Shown: positions 35,543 through 45,550 of the stretch, piece after piece | How positions within the stretch are numbered: position 1 is the stretch's first letter | Layout of the letters: the number at the start of each line of letters is the position of its first letter | Source of the DNA: Glaciecola sp. XM2 | GTDB lineage: Bacteria > Pseudomonadota > Gammaproteobacteria > Enterobacterales > Alteromonadaceae | Assembly: GCF_018595715.1 (NCBI RefSeq) | Contig: NZ_JAHEOJ010000020.1 | Location: 124,001 to 188,000 of the forward strand | Direction: 5' to 3' | Length of the DNA stretch: 64,000 nt | Notes under the pieces: generated by a model | Seen by the model: only the letters and a program-made list of their open reading frames with translations | The model's database searches: none | Told to the model about the DNA's origin: nothing | Position numbers and translations under genes: made by a program

Positions 35543-36829
35543 ATGCTCCGAGCGATTAAATACACACTACTTGGATTTATAGGGCTCAGTATTCTGCTGC
35601 TCATTCTTGTTGTGGATTTGTCGCCTTCTATCGAAGTGTCTTCTAGCGAACAAGTCGACCAAGCGAATCGCATGAATATCCTGCTCAATCAGGTTCGAAA
35701 GGCGGTTCGCGAGCGTTACATTCCTCACCAAATTACATTGACGTCGAGTCAGGCTGTGAGTTTAGCGGGTTTTGTTCAGCGGGCACTTGTGCATGCTCAG
35801 GCTGATGTGTTGTTTGACCAAGATTTAGCAATACTGCATGCAAGCTATAAATTAACTCCCCTAGGCATTCCTTTATATATTAACTTGGAGGCTGAAGTTT
35901 CTTCAGGTGAGGGGGTTATCTTTGAGCATGTGAAGGTTGGTAATTTGACCCTCCCTGGTAACTTGGCGCTTAACATGGCTGAGTATGTTGCCAACCAATA
36001 TACGCAAAGTGTAGTGGCCACAAAAGCAATTGAATCCATTGCTAGTGTTGAGGTGAATACCAGTGGTGTGATGGTTTCAGTCAATCCCCTCGATACTTTA
36101 TTACGCGAATTTAAACAGATTAAAACCGGCAGTAGCGATGATGATGACCGGCTACTAAAAATAAAGATTGCCCATTATTTACGTTTGTTAGATTCCATTG
36201 ATTCGATTGCAGAGCTCACCAGTAATACACCGTCATTAAGCTTATATTTGCGGGCATTGATGATAGAAGCTCAAGCATTAAGCGCAAATAGCTCGGCAAC
36301 TCTAGAAAATGAAGCAGCTATCTTAGCATTAGCCATATTTGCAGGTGATCGACGTTTCTCAGCCCTAATTGGCGACCTCAGTTTTGCCATTGATAAAATC
36401 CCAACAACGCGAAACAGGCTTCAACTTGCATCAAGACAAGATTTAAGCCTGCATTTTATATTTTCTGCAGCCATTAAGCTTTTATCTGAGCAGGGGATCA
36501 GTATTGCCGTGGGTGAATTTAAAGAGCTTATGGATAGGGGGCAAGGAGGCTCTGGATATAGCTTTGTCGACCTTTGTGCTGATCTAGCGGGAACACATTT
36601 TGCGGCCCTAGCGGTTAATCCAAGAAGCGCCCGACAATTACAAACGATTATGGCAGCTGAAGCAAGCGAAGCGCTGTTTTTCCCTAGTATTGAGGCGTTA
36701 GATGAGGGGCTAAATAGCGCAGAATTTTCAGATAAGTATCAAGCGGTCGATAGTCCAGCTTATCTGGGGGCGTTGGAGATCATCAACAGCCGCATAGAGG
36801 CGCTGCCGATATCTTCTGCTAAACGATAA
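35543..36829 (+). CDS. membrane-anchored protein of unknown function, next to parE
   Basis: 428 residues, starting 9 bases after the parE stop. One N-terminal membrane helix (about 8-26, LLGFIGLSILLLILVV) is followed by a large, probably periplasmic, domain of mixed alpha and beta with no motif I recognise. Visible features include a beta-rich region (about 90-150), an Asp-rich 'GSSDDDDRLL' at about 195-204, and a C-terminal helical part with 'LSLHFIFSAAIKLLSEQGISIAVGEFKELMDRGQGGSGYSFVDLCADLAGTHFAALA', which looks like a conserved domain. The spacing suggests co-transcription with parE. Confidence 0.7.
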   Translation: MLRAIKYTLLGFIGLSILLLILVVDLSPSIEVSSSEQVDQANRMNILLNQVRKAVRERYIPHQITLTSSQAVSLAGFVQRALVHAQADVLFDQDLAILHASYKLTPLGIPLYINLEAEVSSGEGVIFEHVKVGNLTLPGNLALNMAEYVANQYTQSVVATKAIESIASVEVNTSGVMVSVNPLDTLLREFKQIKTGSSDDDDRLLKIKIAHYLRLLDSIDSIAELTSNTPSLSLYLRALMIEAQALSANSSATLENEAAILALAIFAGDRRFSALIGDLSFAIDKIPTTRNRLQLASRQDLSLHFIFSAAIKLLSEQGISIAVGEFKELMDRGQGGSGYSFVDLCADLAGTHFAALAVNPRSARQLQTIMAAEASEALFFPSIEALDEGLNSAEFSDKYQAVDSPAYLGALEIINSRIEALPISSAKR

Positions 36830-36931
36830 ATACATTTGCACGTCAGTTTGATAAATTCAGTACTTTAGAATAGTTGATTCTTGACTGGCATCGGTTACAT
36901 TAAATACTTACTAACAATAGGACGATATGAC

Positions 36932-37792
36932 ATGAAAGTTTTAATAATAAGTTTACTCATACTACTAGGTAGCACTAGCTTCAACGCGCAAAGCGCCGCA
37001 GTGTTTAAGGTCAGCAAAGGTGATGATGTGGTCTATGTAGGTGGCACTATCCACTTATTAACCGATGCGGACTTTCCGTTGGCTCAAGCATATGAGATTG
37101 CGTTTGAAGCTGCTGATGAGCTAGTGTTTGAAACAGATATCGCCGCCTTTAGTGATCCATCAATACAAGCCAAAATGGCTCCAGTGATGCTTCAAGCGCC
37201 AGGCGTTACTCTTAGCTCGCAGCTTTCAGCACCCACAGCTACAGCCCTCAACGCCTATTTAACTGAAAAAGGTTTGCCAGTAGCGCAGTTTGATATGTTA
37301 ACAGCGACCGGAGCGATGCTCACCCTAACTATCATGGAGTATCAAGCACAAGGTTTCCGCGCTGAAGGGGTGGATGCTTTTTATCATGCTAAGGGTTTAG
37401 AAATGGGCAAGGGTATTGCGTGGCTAGAGTCTGTAGAAAGTCAAATTGCCCTGTTAGACAGCTTTGATGATGGTAACCCAGACGGACTTATTTCATACAC
37501 GCTAGAAGAAATCGATAAGAGTGCAGGTATGATTGATAAGCTTCACAATGCATGGAAGAGCGGTGACCTAGCTGCTTTAGAGGAAGCGGGTTTAGTAGAT
37601 ATGAAACGTGACTTCCCAGAAATTTATCAAACGCTTATGGTCGACAGAAACAATAAATGGATGCCTCAGATTGAAGCTATGTTTGGTGATGACGATACTG
37701 AATACGTCTTGGTTGGCGCCGCTCACTTAGCAGGCGACGAGGGTGTATTAGAAATGCTAGAGGCAAAAGGCTATAAAGTAGAGCGTTTATAA
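36932..37792 (+). CDS. TraB/GumN family protein, exported
   Basis: 286 residues from the ATG at 36932, preferred over the in-frame ATG at 36881 because AGGAC precedes it and the signal peptide MKVLIISLLILLGSTSFNAQSAA starts there. The core has the family features: 'VVYVGGTIHLL' (GTxH, about residue 36-39), 'ADELVFETDI', the EGVDAFYHAKG segment, 'GKGIAWLESVESQIALLDSF' and 'YVLVGAAHLAGDEGVLEML'. The GxxH and GAAHL motifs are thought to form a metalloprotease-like active site (TIKI/TraB clan), though many members lack proven activity. Periplasmic. Confidence 0.88.
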   Translation: MKVLIISLLILLGSTSFNAQSAAVFKVSKGDDVVYVGGTIHLLTDADFPLAQAYEIAFEAADELVFETDIAAFSDPSIQAKMAPVMLQAPGVTLSSQLSAPTATALNAYLTEKGLPVAQFDMLTATGAMLTLTIMEYQAQGFRAEGVDAFYHAKGLEMGKGIAWLESVESQIALLDSFDDGNPDGLISYTLEEIDKSAGMIDKLHNAWKSGDLAALEEAGLVDMKRDFPEIYQTLMVDRNNKWMPQIEAMFGDDDTEYVLVGAAHLAGDEGVLEMLEAKGYKVERL

Positions 37793-37868
37793 GTCATAGG
37801 CGTTGTGATGGGTCCTAAGGTATTGACGCTCAGGGTTAAACGATGACAATACGCTTGCGGACTTTATC

Positions 37869-37909
37869 TCACTGCATAACTTATGTAGTTATGCAGTGAT
37901 CATCTTTTT
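37869..37909 (+). terminator. terminator after the TraB/GumN gene
   Basis: Perfect 12-bp stem TCACTGCATAAC (37869-37880) / GTTATGCAGTGA (37888-37899), 7-base loop, followed by TCATCTTTTTATTT. It lies 77 bases beyond the stop and 50 bases before dld. Confidence 0.75.
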
Positions 37910-37958
37910 ATTTGCTTCGCGCCGCCTCGTTTGCGAGCGGTATCAACGGAGACTGTGA

Positions 37959-39659
37959 ATGACTACAAATACAGTGATCACACAACTGATTGATGTACTG
38001 GGTGAAGCGAATGTGTCAACGAATGATAAGAAGACCCAATATTATCGACGTGGCTGGCGAACAGGTGGTGGTGACGCGCTAGCGGTTTTGTTTCCACAAA
38101 CATTAGTTGCTTTTTACAAAGCGCTTAAGGTGTGTGTTGAGCATCAGTGTATTATTATCATGCAGGCCGCCAATACCGGATTAACAGAAGGCTCAACCCC
38201 TAGTGGAAAAGACTATGATCGCGATGTCATCGTTATCAATACCTTGGCCATGGATAAGATTTTTGTATTAGGTGATGGTGAGCAGGTCGTAAGCCTCCCT
38301 GGCGCCACCTTACATTCATTAGAGTCCATTCTAGCGCCACTTAATCGAGCGCCACACTCCGTTATCGGTTCCTCTTGTTTAGGCGCATCCATTGTTGGTG
38401 GCGTGGCGAACAATTCGGGGGGCGCGTTGGTCAAACGAGGTCCCGCCTATACCGAGCTCTCCATATATGCGCAAGTGAACGAGCAAGGTGAGTTGATACT
38501 CGTAAATCACTTGGGCATTGATTTAGGCAGCGAACCAGAATCGATGCTACATAATTTGGAGACGGGTAATTTTGATAAACGCGATATCAGCTCAAGCATT
38601 AAAGCCTCCGCAACAGACTACGAGCAGCTATTAAGAGATGTCGATGCAGACACCCCATCTCGATTTAACGCAGATGAAAAAAGGTTATATGAGGCAAGCG
38701 GTTGCGCGGGTAAAATAGCGGTATTTGCAGTTCGTCTCGATACTTTTGAGGTACCCAAGCAAGAGCAAAGCTTTTATATCGGTACTAACGATGCAAAGGT
38801 GTTAAGTCAAATAAGAAGAGAAATACTGCTGCATTTTTCTCACTTACCGGAAGTGGGTGAATATATGCATCGTGATATTTTTGAGATATCGCGTAAGTAT
38901 GGAAAAGACACCTTCTTAAGCATCAAACATTTTGGTACCGACGCAATGCCAAAACTGTTTGCTATCAAAGGCCGTTTAGATGCTTTTTTGAATAAAGTGC
39001 CTTTGTTGCCCGCTTTTTTCACCGACCGTGTCATGCAGTTTATCAGCGCGCTATTCCCAGAGCATCTTCCCAAAAGGTTACTCGAATATGGTGCAGACTT
39101 TGAGCACCATCTCATTTTGAAAATGAGTGATGAGGGGATTGCACAAGCACGCACATTTCTGCAAAGGTTTTTCAGCAATGGTGCTGATGGTGCCTTTTTT
39201 GAATGCAATGCTAACGAGAGTCAGAGTGCTTTTTTGCACCGATTTGCAGCGGCTGGTGCGGCAATGCGTTACCAAACCTTGCAAGCAAAAAACGTCGGCG
39301 ACATTTTAGCTTTAGACATTGCCTTAAAGCGCAATGAAAACGACTGGGTAGAGCATTTGCCAGATGATCTGCGCTCGCAAATTGAACAATCCCTTTACTA
39401 TGGCCATTTCTTTTGCCATGTGTTCCATCAGGATTATGTGCTCAAAAAAGGTGCTGATGCAGAAAAAGTGAAGCAAGCGATGCTCAAAATCTTAGATGGG
39501 CGCGGAGCAAAGTACCCAGCAGAGCATAACGTTGGCCATTTATACAAAGCAGATGCTCCGTTGGAGAACTTTTATAAAAAGCTCGACCCGACCAATACCT
39601 TTAATCCGGGTGTAGGCAAAATGTCGAAGCACAAACGCAATTGCGCATGCTGTTTATAG
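37959..39659 (+). CDS. dld: Dld, quinone-dependent D-lactate dehydrogenase
   Basis: 566 residues, the length of E. coli Dld. The N-terminal FAD-binding type 4 (PCMH) domain has 'MQAANTGLTEGSTPSG' and 'APHSVIGSSCLGASIVGGVANNSGGALVKRGPAYTELSI'. The C-terminal half is the membrane-associated D-lactate dehydrogenase domain with 'DIFEISRKYGKDTFLSIKHFG', 'FFCHVFHQDYVLKKG' and 'GRGAKYPAEHNVGHLYKA', ending 'DPTNTFNPGVGKMSKHKRNCACCL'. It is a peripheral inner-membrane flavoenzyme feeding electrons from D-lactate to quinone. The next gene, an esterase, follows 57 bases later. Confidence 0.95.
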   Translation: MTTNTVITQLIDVLGEANVSTNDKKTQYYRRGWRTGGGDALAVLFPQTLVAFYKALKVCVEHQCIIIMQAANTGLTEGSTPSGKDYDRDVIVINTLAMDKIFVLGDGEQVVSLPGATLHSLESILAPLNRAPHSVIGSSCLGASIVGGVANNSGGALVKRGPAYTELSIYAQVNEQGELILVNHLGIDLGSEPESMLHNLETGNFDKRDISSSIKASATDYEQLLRDVDADTPSRFNADEKRLYEASGCAGKIAVFAVRLDTFEVPKQEQSFYIGTNDAKVLSQIRREILLHFSHLPEVGEYMHRDIFEISRKYGKDTFLSIKHFGTDAMPKLFAIKGRLDAFLNKVPLLPAFFTDRVMQFISALFPEHLPKRLLEYGADFEHHLILKMSDEGIAQARTFLQRFFSNGADGAFFECNANESQSAFLHRFAAAGAAMRYQTLQAKNVGDILALDIALKRNENDWVEHLPDDLRSQIEQSLYYGHFFCHVFHQDYVLKKGADAEKVKQAMLKILDGRGAKYPAEHNVGHLYKADAPLENFYKKLDPTNTFNPGVGKMSKHKRNCACCL

Positions 39660-39716
39660 GTTTGCCAGCCTAGGTATGAGCCGTTTTTTAACTCCCAAAC
39701 TTCATAGATAGGGTAT

Positions 39717-40784
39717 ATGAGTAAAATAAATCAGGATCCGCGAATCGATCCACGTATCAAAGCCGTTTTCGGTAAGCTTGCGCTTGGCGGTAGCCGAGAT
39801 GTACAAAGCAGAGAAGAGGCTTTAGAAGCTGCCAATAGTGAACGGGCAATCGCCACACGTTCAGCAGTTAAAACCTTTTTAAATAAGTGCGACAGTGAAG
39901 CTGTGGCGAGCTCACAAGGTTTGCAGTTTAAAAAATACAGTATTACTTCTGTGCCTGATGGAAATACGATTAATTTGCAGCTAGTGCGTAAGCAAGGCGA
40001 TGATGTGCTGCCATGTATTTACTATATTCATGGTGGGGGAATGGCCACAATGTCATGCTTTGACGGCAATTATCAAGCGTGGGCACGTATTTTGGCTGCA
40101 CAAGGCATTGCTGTAGTCATGGTAGATTTTAGGAATGCCTTGGTACCTTCTTCAGTAGAAGAGGTAGCGCCATTTCCTGCTGGGTTAAACGATTGCCTAT
40201 CAGGTATCAAGTGGGTACATGAAAATAGTGACGAACTGAAGATTCAACGCAATAACATCGTTATTGCCGGCGACAGCGGTGGTGGTAATCTAGCCTTAGC
40301 GAGTGCCTTAAAACTAAAGCGAGACAAATGCCTGAACATCATCTCTGGCGTGTATGCACTGTGCCCCTATATCGCCGGAAAGTGGCCATTTGCAGAGAGT
40401 CCGTCATCCACTGAAAATAACGGTATCATGCTAGATTTGCATAATAATCAAGGGGCAATGATTTACGGGATTGATGAGTTTAACAAGCAAAATCCCTTGG
40501 CTTGGCCATACTTTGCTAGTATCGATGAGTTGAAAGGTTTAGTGCCGACAGTGATAAGTGTAAACGAATGCGACCCATTGCGTGATGAGGGGATCAATTT
40601 TTACCGACGCCTTTTAAGTGCAGGCGTTCATGCTAAGTGTCGTCAAGTGATGGGTACCATTCACGCTATAGAGGTATTTCCTCTCGCTTGCCCCGACATC
40701 AGTCGTGAAACCGCTGCAAACATGGCTCACTTTTGCTATTCGCTTGAAGGCGAGCCAACCCAAAGGTTGGCTAACCTTGTTTAA
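39717..40784 (+). CDS. alpha/beta hydrolase of the hormone-sensitive-lipase group
   Basis: 355 residues, no signal peptide. HGGG at 105-108 forms the oxyanion hole and GDSGGGN carries nucleophile Ser187. Asp and His are expected near 'VISVNECDPLRDEG' (about 280-293) and 'MGTIHAIEVFP' (about 315-325). Members cleave short-chain esters and the group includes carboxylesterases and lactonases. Adjacent to dld on the same strand with 57 bases between, so a joint transcript is possible, but a functional link to lactate is only a guess. Confidence 0.9.
   Translation: MSKINQDPRIDPRIKAVFGKLALGGSRDVQSREEALEAANSERAIATRSAVKTFLNKCDSEAVASSQGLQFKKYSITSVPDGNTINLQLVRKQGDDVLPCIYYIHGGGMATMSCFDGNYQAWARILAAQGIAVVMVDFRNALVPSSVEEVAPFPAGLNDCLSGIKWVHENSDELKIQRNNIVIAGDSGGGNLALASALKLKRDKCLNIISGVYALCPYIAGKWPFAESPSSTENNGIMLDLHNNQGAMIYGIDEFNKQNPLAWPYFASIDELKGLVPTVISVNECDPLRDEGINFYRRLLSAGVHAKCRQVMGTIHAIEVFPLACPDISRETAANMAHFCYSLEGEPTQRLANLV
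40753..40780 (+). terminator. possible terminator inside the 3' end of the esterase gene
   Basis: Stem AGCCAACC (40753-40760) / GGTTGGCT (40765-40772) with a CAAA loop, followed by AACCTTGTTT. It lies within the last codons, so part of it is protein-coding; the U run is imperfect. Confidence 0.35.
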
Positions 40785-41062
40785 ACCGTGCGTGGCGTGT
40801 TTTGCGCATGCCACAGTTTGCATCGGTGTGCCAACGTTTAATTCTTATCATCTGAATAACCTATTAGCCCAATCGCTTTTTCTCCACATACTTTTTTCAA
40901 TGTAGTGCCTATACTAAATACTAGCTTGTTAAAGCAAGTTTAAGATTTTGTAAAAAATTGTTGGCATCAGATTGCTCTAATTGCCACCGGTTTATATCGC
41001 GCATGTTGTGCCAATGGCTGACATGTACACACACCTGAGTCTTTCATATTAAGGACACAAAA

Positions 41063-43324
41063 ATGAAAAAATCGAAGATACTTTCCAAAGCCACAGTATG
41101 TGCCGTGAGCATGATATTGTCTGGTTTTGCAAGCGTACATGCTCAAGAAGTTAGCAAGCCTAAGGGCGCTATGGGCACTGGAAGCGTGCAAGCAGGGCAA
41201 CCTAAAAGCAACCAATTTTGGTGGCCAGATCAACTAGACCTGTCTGCCTTGCGTGACCATGACGGACGTTCAAACCCGTATGGTGCAGATTTTAACTACG
41301 CAGACGCCTTTAACAGCCTCGATTTAGATGCTGCAAAGAGCGATATTGATGCCCTCCTCACAACCTCTCAAGACTGGTGGCCGGCTGACTTTGGCAACTA
41401 TGGCCCGTTTTTCATTCGTATGACGTGGCACAGTGCGGGTACTTATCGCACATTAGATGGCCGAGGCGGCGCAGATGGTGGACAGCAGCGCTTTGACCCG
41501 TTAAACAGTTGGCCAGACAATGGTAACCTTGATAAAGCAAGACGACTACTGTGGCCGGTAAAACAAAAATACGGTGAAGCACTCTCTTGGGCCGATTTGA
41601 TGGTGTTAGCAGGTAATGTTGCATTAGAAAATATGGGATTTGAAACTTATGGGTTTGCCGGCGGTCGTGCTGACGATTGGGAGCCAGATATCGTTTACTG
41701 GGGACCTGAAGTCGAGATGCTTGCATCTGACAGAGAAGACAAAGATGGTCAGCTTCAACGTCCTTTAGGTGCAACTCACATGGGTCTTATTTATGTCAAC
41801 CCAGAAGGTCCCCGCGGCGTGCCTGATCCAGTCGGTTCAGCAAAAAATATTCGTGTTGCGTTTGAGCGCATGGCGATGAATGATGAAGAAACCTTAGCGC
41901 TTATCGCCGGTGGTCACACCTTTGGTAAAATGCATGGTGCACATAAACCTGCTGATTGTCTAGAAGCTGAACCAGGCGCTGCGGGCATCGAAGAGCAAGG
42001 GTTAGGTTGGAAAAACAACTGTGGCAAGGGCCATTCTGAAGATACAGTGACTAGCGGTCTTGAAGGGGCATGGACACAAGCGCCGACTCGTTGGACGTCG
42101 CTGTATTTGAGTAACTTACTGAACTTCGAATGGAAACAAACTCGCAGTCCAGCCGGTGCTATCCAATGGATCCCTACCGATGAGTCATTACACGCAATTG
42201 TGCCTGACGCTCACATTGAAGGTAAGTTTAACCCTCCAGTGATGACCACCGCAGATTTAGCGCTGAAGTTCGACCCTGAGTATCGCAAAATCGCTGAGCG
42301 TTTCCTTGCTGACCCAGAAGAGTATCGTTTAGCCTTTGCAAAAGCTTGGTATAAGCTTACTCATAGAGATATGGGCCCACCAAGAAACTTCTTGGGTAAA
42401 GAGGTGCCACAAGAGATTCATATTTGGCAAGATCCTATTTCTGCAGAGACGCAATCAGATATCGACCAAGATGACGTTGCTGACCTTAAAGCCAAAATAC
42501 TTGAAACGGGCTTAACCGTTCCTGAGCTTGTGCGCGTTGCATGGGCATCTGCTGCAAGCTATCGCGATTCAGACATGCGTGGCGGTGCTAACGGTGCACG
42601 CATTGCATTGGCTCCTCAAAAAGATTGGGCTGTAAACAATCCCGCAGAGACCGCTAAAGTCGTTGATGCATTAAAGCAAATTCAAGAAGACTTCAACGGT
42701 GGCTTCTTTAACCGCAAGCAAGTTTCATTAGCAGATCTGATTGTATTAGGTGGCGCTGCAGCGATAGAAAAAGCGGCAAAAGATGCCGGCTATGATATTA
42801 GCGTACCTTTTACACCGGGTCGTGGTGATGCCACACAAGAACAAACAGATGTAAATTCATTTAGTTTGTTAGAGCTTAGCGCAGATGGTTTTAGAAACTA
42901 CTTTAACAGCGAAACAAGTTATGAGTCGCCAACTGAACTGCTTATCGACAAAGCCGATCAATTGAATCTGTCGGTACCAGAAATGACCGTACTAGTCGGC
43001 GGCATGCGTGCTCTTGATGCTAATCATGGTGGCGCCAAGCATGGTGTGTTGACGAATAACCCTAGTACGCTAACAAACGACTTTTTTGTTAACTTACTTG
43101 ATATGGGTACTGTGTGGCAAAAAGCGTCTGAAGATGGTGTTTATGAAGGTTTTGACCGTGCAACGGGCGCACCTAAGTGGACCGCTACTTCAGTAGATTT
43201 GATTTTTGGTTCTAACTCAGAGTTACGTGCCATTGCTGAAGTCTATGCGTATGACACGTCAAAAGAGAAATTCGTACAAGACTTTGTGAAGTCGTGGACG
43301 AAAGTAATGAATATCGACCGTTAA
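41063..43324 (+). CDS. katG: exported catalase-peroxidase (KatG family)
   Basis: 753 residues. Distal haem site Arg119-Trp122-His123 (IRMTWHSAG), crosslink partners Tyr244 ([10 protein letters not shown]) and Met270 (FERMAMND), and proximal His285 (GGHTFGK). Trp122-Tyr244-Met270 would make the covalent adduct needed for catalase activity. Two peroxidase-fold halves are present (about 60-420 and 440-750). A signal peptide ([26 protein letters not shown], 2-27) indicates a periplasmic enzyme, unlike the cytoplasmic E. coli KatG and like KatP-type enzymes. It detoxifies hydrogen peroxide and is probably peroxide-inducible, but no OxyR site was identified in the 278 bases upstream. A strong terminator follows. 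Confidence 0.95.
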   Translation: MKKSKILSKATVCAVSMILSGFASVHAQEVSKPKGAMGTGSVQAGQPKSNQFWWPDQLDLSALRDHDGRSNPYGADFNYADAFNSLDLDAAKSDIDALLTTSQDWWPADFGNYGPFFIRMTWHSAGTYRTLDGRGGADGGQQRFDPLNSWPDNGNLDKARRLLWPVKQKYGEALSWADLMVLAGNVALENMGFETYGFAGGRADDWEPDIVYWGPEVEMLASDREDKDGQLQRPLGATHMGLIYVNPEGPRGVPDPVGSAKNIRVAFERMAMNDEETLALIAGGHTFGKMHGAHKPADCLEAEPGAAGIEEQGLGWKNNCGKGHSEDTVTSGLEGAWTQAPTRWTSLYLSNLLNFEWKQTRSPAGAIQWIPTDESLHAIVPDAHIEGKFNPPVMTTADLALKFDPEYRKIAERFLADPEEYRLAFAKAWYKLTHRDMGPPRNFLGKEVPQEIHIWQDPISAETQSDIDQDDVADLKAKILETGLTVPELVRVAWASAASYRDSDMRGGANGARIALAPQKDWAVNNPAETAKVVDALKQIQEDFNGGFFNRKQVSLADLIVLGGAAAIEKAAKDAGYDISVPFTPGRGDATQEQTDVNSFSLLELSADGFRNYFNSETSYESPTELLIDKADQLNLSVPEMTVLVGGMRALDANHGGAKHGVLTNNPSTLTNDFFVNLLDMGTVWQKASEDGVYEGFDRATGAPKWTATSVDLIFGSNSELRAIAEVYAYDTSKEKFVQDFVKSWTKVMNIDR

Positions 43325-43340
43325 TCAACGGCTGAAATAC

Positions 43341-43375
43341 AAGCGCCGCAAGGGATACCTTAGCGGCGCTTTTTT
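43341..43375 (+). terminator. rho-independent terminator after katG
   Basis: Stem AAGCGCCGC (43341-43349) / GCGGCGCTT (43363-43371), 13-base loop, followed by a run of T; 17 bases after the katG stop and immediately before the convergent gene's stop. Confidence 0.9.
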
Positions 43376-43378
43376 ATG

Positions 43379-44245
43379 CTACTGAGCATATGTTTGACAA
43401 CGCCTAGTCCAGCCAGCTAGCCATTTTTGCTCAACTTCTTGCTGAGGTGAGTTGTTCACTCTTCGGGATAATACGTAAATGCAAGCGTCGCTAAACGCCA
43501 CATGGATGTCAGTAGGCTGCACGCTCTCTTTGCTTGATAAGTTTGAATGCATGGTTTGTAGTACTTGTAACAATCCCCAGCCTTGATTTTCATAGCGCTC
43601 GGAAGCTGCCGTACCTTCGCCTTTAAAGTTAACGTAATCAATCAGCGAATATAGGCCAAGTTCTGTAGCTGCCAGTTGGTTGAAGTAGGTAGTGATAATC
43701 GTGCTTTGTTCTGCGACCTGCGTCTTATCGGCTTGTTTTTGGTCTAGATGCTCAACCATTTTAGGTAACGCTGCTTGCATCCGTTGGTGAATAAACGCAA
43801 TTTGATGTTCAAACGTCGATAGCATTAAAGCCTTGACGTCTTGCATTCGATCGCTTCGCTTTGCATTGATAAAGTCTGCTTTAGTCTCCCATGGACAATC
43901 CTTGGCCTCTATGAGCCATTGAGGTACATCGACCCCTTGGGCAACGAGATATTCAACCAACTGCGGAAAGGTTTCAGTGAATGGGCTTTGTAAGCCCTCC
44001 GGAAACCAGATGAAATGTCCTATGCCGACGCTCGCAAAAGATTCACCATCGTTCCAAGCCACCAAGTATTCGGGATTTGAGCCCGTCTCGTTTTGATAAA
44101 TTTTGTCGCCAATACTCGCTAGCTGTGATTTGGAAATATTGCTGATCGCAGGGGTTGCTTGGCTATGTGCGCTTAAGGGAATGAAGGTCAAAAACATGAA
44201 AATGCTAAGGCCAAATCGACGTATTGTTAGCATTGAAATGTGCAT
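43379..44245 (-). CDS. secreted protein of unknown function, possibly lysozyme-like
   Basis: 288 residues with a signal peptide (about 1-29, 'FGLSIFMFLTFIPLSAHSQA'). The mature part starts 'ISKSQLASIGDKIYQNETGSNPEYLVAWNDGESFASVGIGHFIWFP'. The glutamate in 'YQNETG', 'WNDGESFASVGIGHFIW' and the later helices recall the GxGH loop of lysozyme-fold proteins, but overall similarity is weak and I would not assign an activity. Cys116 and two cysteines near the end may form disulfides, as expected for a periplasmic protein. Monocistronic, convergent with katG. Confidence 0.65.
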   Translation of the reverse strand: MHISMLTIRRFGLSIFMFLTFIPLSAHSQATPAISNISKSQLASIGDKIYQNETGSNPEYLVAWNDGESFASVGIGHFIWFPEGLQSPFTETFPQLVEYLVAQGVDVPQWLIEAKDCPWETKADFINAKRSDRMQDVKALMLSTFEHQIAFIHQRMQAALPKMVEHLDQKQADKTQVAEQSTIITTYFNQLAATELGLYSLIDYVNFKGEGTAASERYENQGWGLLQVLQTMHSNLSSKESVQPTDIHVAFSDACIYVLSRRVNNSPQQEVEQKWLAGWTRRCQTYAQ

Positions 44246-44395
44246 CCTTGGTTATCTAATTAACGCGCTATCGAGTATCTGATGTATCTGATATTACTTA
44301 CTTAGTTAAGTTCAACACACAGGTGTATTGAGCTTGTTGACCGATTGCGCTATGTTGCGACTACAAGAATAACGAATAAATCATAAGGTTACATT

Positions 44396-45550
44396 ATGCG
44401 CTTAGCATTTATCTGTTCAGTGTTATTAGTTTTGGGCTCTACAAGTTCGCTGTATGCGGCTGGTGATGACTATTTTCCTGCCAGTGGTCAGTGGGAAAGT
44501 AAGCCTGCAAGTGAGTTTGGCATGGATCAAGCCCTTTTAGATGATGCAATCGCCTTTGCACAAAGTAATGAATATTCGGGTTCCAAAGATTTAAGAATAG
44601 CTATTTTAAAGGGGTTTGAACGCGAGCCCTTTCACGAAATTCTCGGGCCCACTCGAAAGCGTGGAGGCCCAACAGGACTGATTCTTAAAAATGGCTATAT
44701 CGTTGGGCAGTGGGGTGAACCGAGTCGGGTTGATATGACCTTCAGCGTAACGAAAAGCTATTTAACCACCGTAGCCGGTTTGGCGGTAGATAAAGGACTG
44801 ATTGCAAAAACCGATGATTTGGTGAGCGAATATGTGTGGACCGGAGAATTTGACGGTCGACACAACAGTCAGGTCTCTTGGGAGCACTTACTTAACCAGT
44901 CGTCTGATTGGTCTGGTGAGCTGTTCGGTATCAAAGATTGGGCCGACCGACCGCCTGCTGAGGGTGATCTAGACGATTGGAAATACCGAGAATTAAGAAC
45001 CCCCGGCAGCGTTATGGAGTACAACGACGTACGTGTGAATTTACTCGCATATTCACTACTCAATGTATTTCGCCAGCCCCTACCGCAGGTCTTAAAAGAG
45101 CACATTATGGATCCGATTGGCGCTTCTACAACGTGGCGCTGGTATGGATATGATCATGCTTGGGTAACAATAGATGGCAAGAAAATGCAGTCTGTCACCG
45201 GGGGCGGTCACAGCGGCGCAGGGATTTTTGTCAATACCTTTGACCAAGCGCGATTTGGTTTATTGTTTGAGCGCGATGGCAGGTGGAATGAGCAACAGCT
45301 TATCTCCAAAAGCTGGATAAAGGCCGCCTTAACACCTTCACCGGCCTATGAAAGCTATGGCTACATGTGGTGGTTAAATAAAGGGCCGCGCAAATGGGAG
45401 CAGGTTGATGATGAAAGCTTGTTCTACGCAGCCGGTTTTGGCGGTAACTTTATTGTCATTGACCGTGAACATGACGTAGTCATTGTCACTCGCTGGTTAG
45501 AGCCAAGTCAAATAGGTGAGTTTGTAAAACGCGTACGAAGTGCCCTATAA
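44396..45550 (+). CDS. exported serine hydrolase, class C beta-lactamase-like
   Basis: 384 residues. Signal peptide MRLAFICSVLLVLGSTSSLYAA. Active-site SVTK (Ser117, Lys120) lies in 'TFSVTKSYLTTVAGLAVDKG'; the second box is probably Tyr in 'VMEYNDVRVNLLAYSLL' (a true YxN, about 203-205). The third box is replaced by 'GFGG' in 'FYAAGFGGNFIVIDREHDVVIVTRW'. It has the usual 'SWIKAALTPSPAYESYGYMWWLNKGP' segment. It is probably a periplasmic esterase or amide hydrolase; nothing around it points to a substrate. A third member of this fold in the window besides those at 1 bp and 19.9 kb. Confidence 0.88.
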   Translation: MRLAFICSVLLVLGSTSSLYAAGDDYFPASGQWESKPASEFGMDQALLDDAIAFAQSNEYSGSKDLRIAILKGFEREPFHEILGPTRKRGGPTGLILKNGYIVGQWGEPSRVDMTFSVTKSYLTTVAGLAVDKGLIAKTDDLVSEYVWTGEFDGRHNSQVSWEHLLNQSSDWSGELFGIKDWADRPPAEGDLDDWKYRELRTPGSVMEYNDVRVNLLAYSLLNVFRQPLPQVLKEHIMDPIGASTTWRWYGYDHAWVTIDGKKMQSVTGGGHSGAGIFVNTFDQARFGLLFERDGRWNEQQLISKSWIKAALTPSPAYESYGYMWWLNKGPRKWEQVDDESLFYAAGFGGNFIVIDREHDVVIVTRWLEPSQIGEFVKRVRSAL

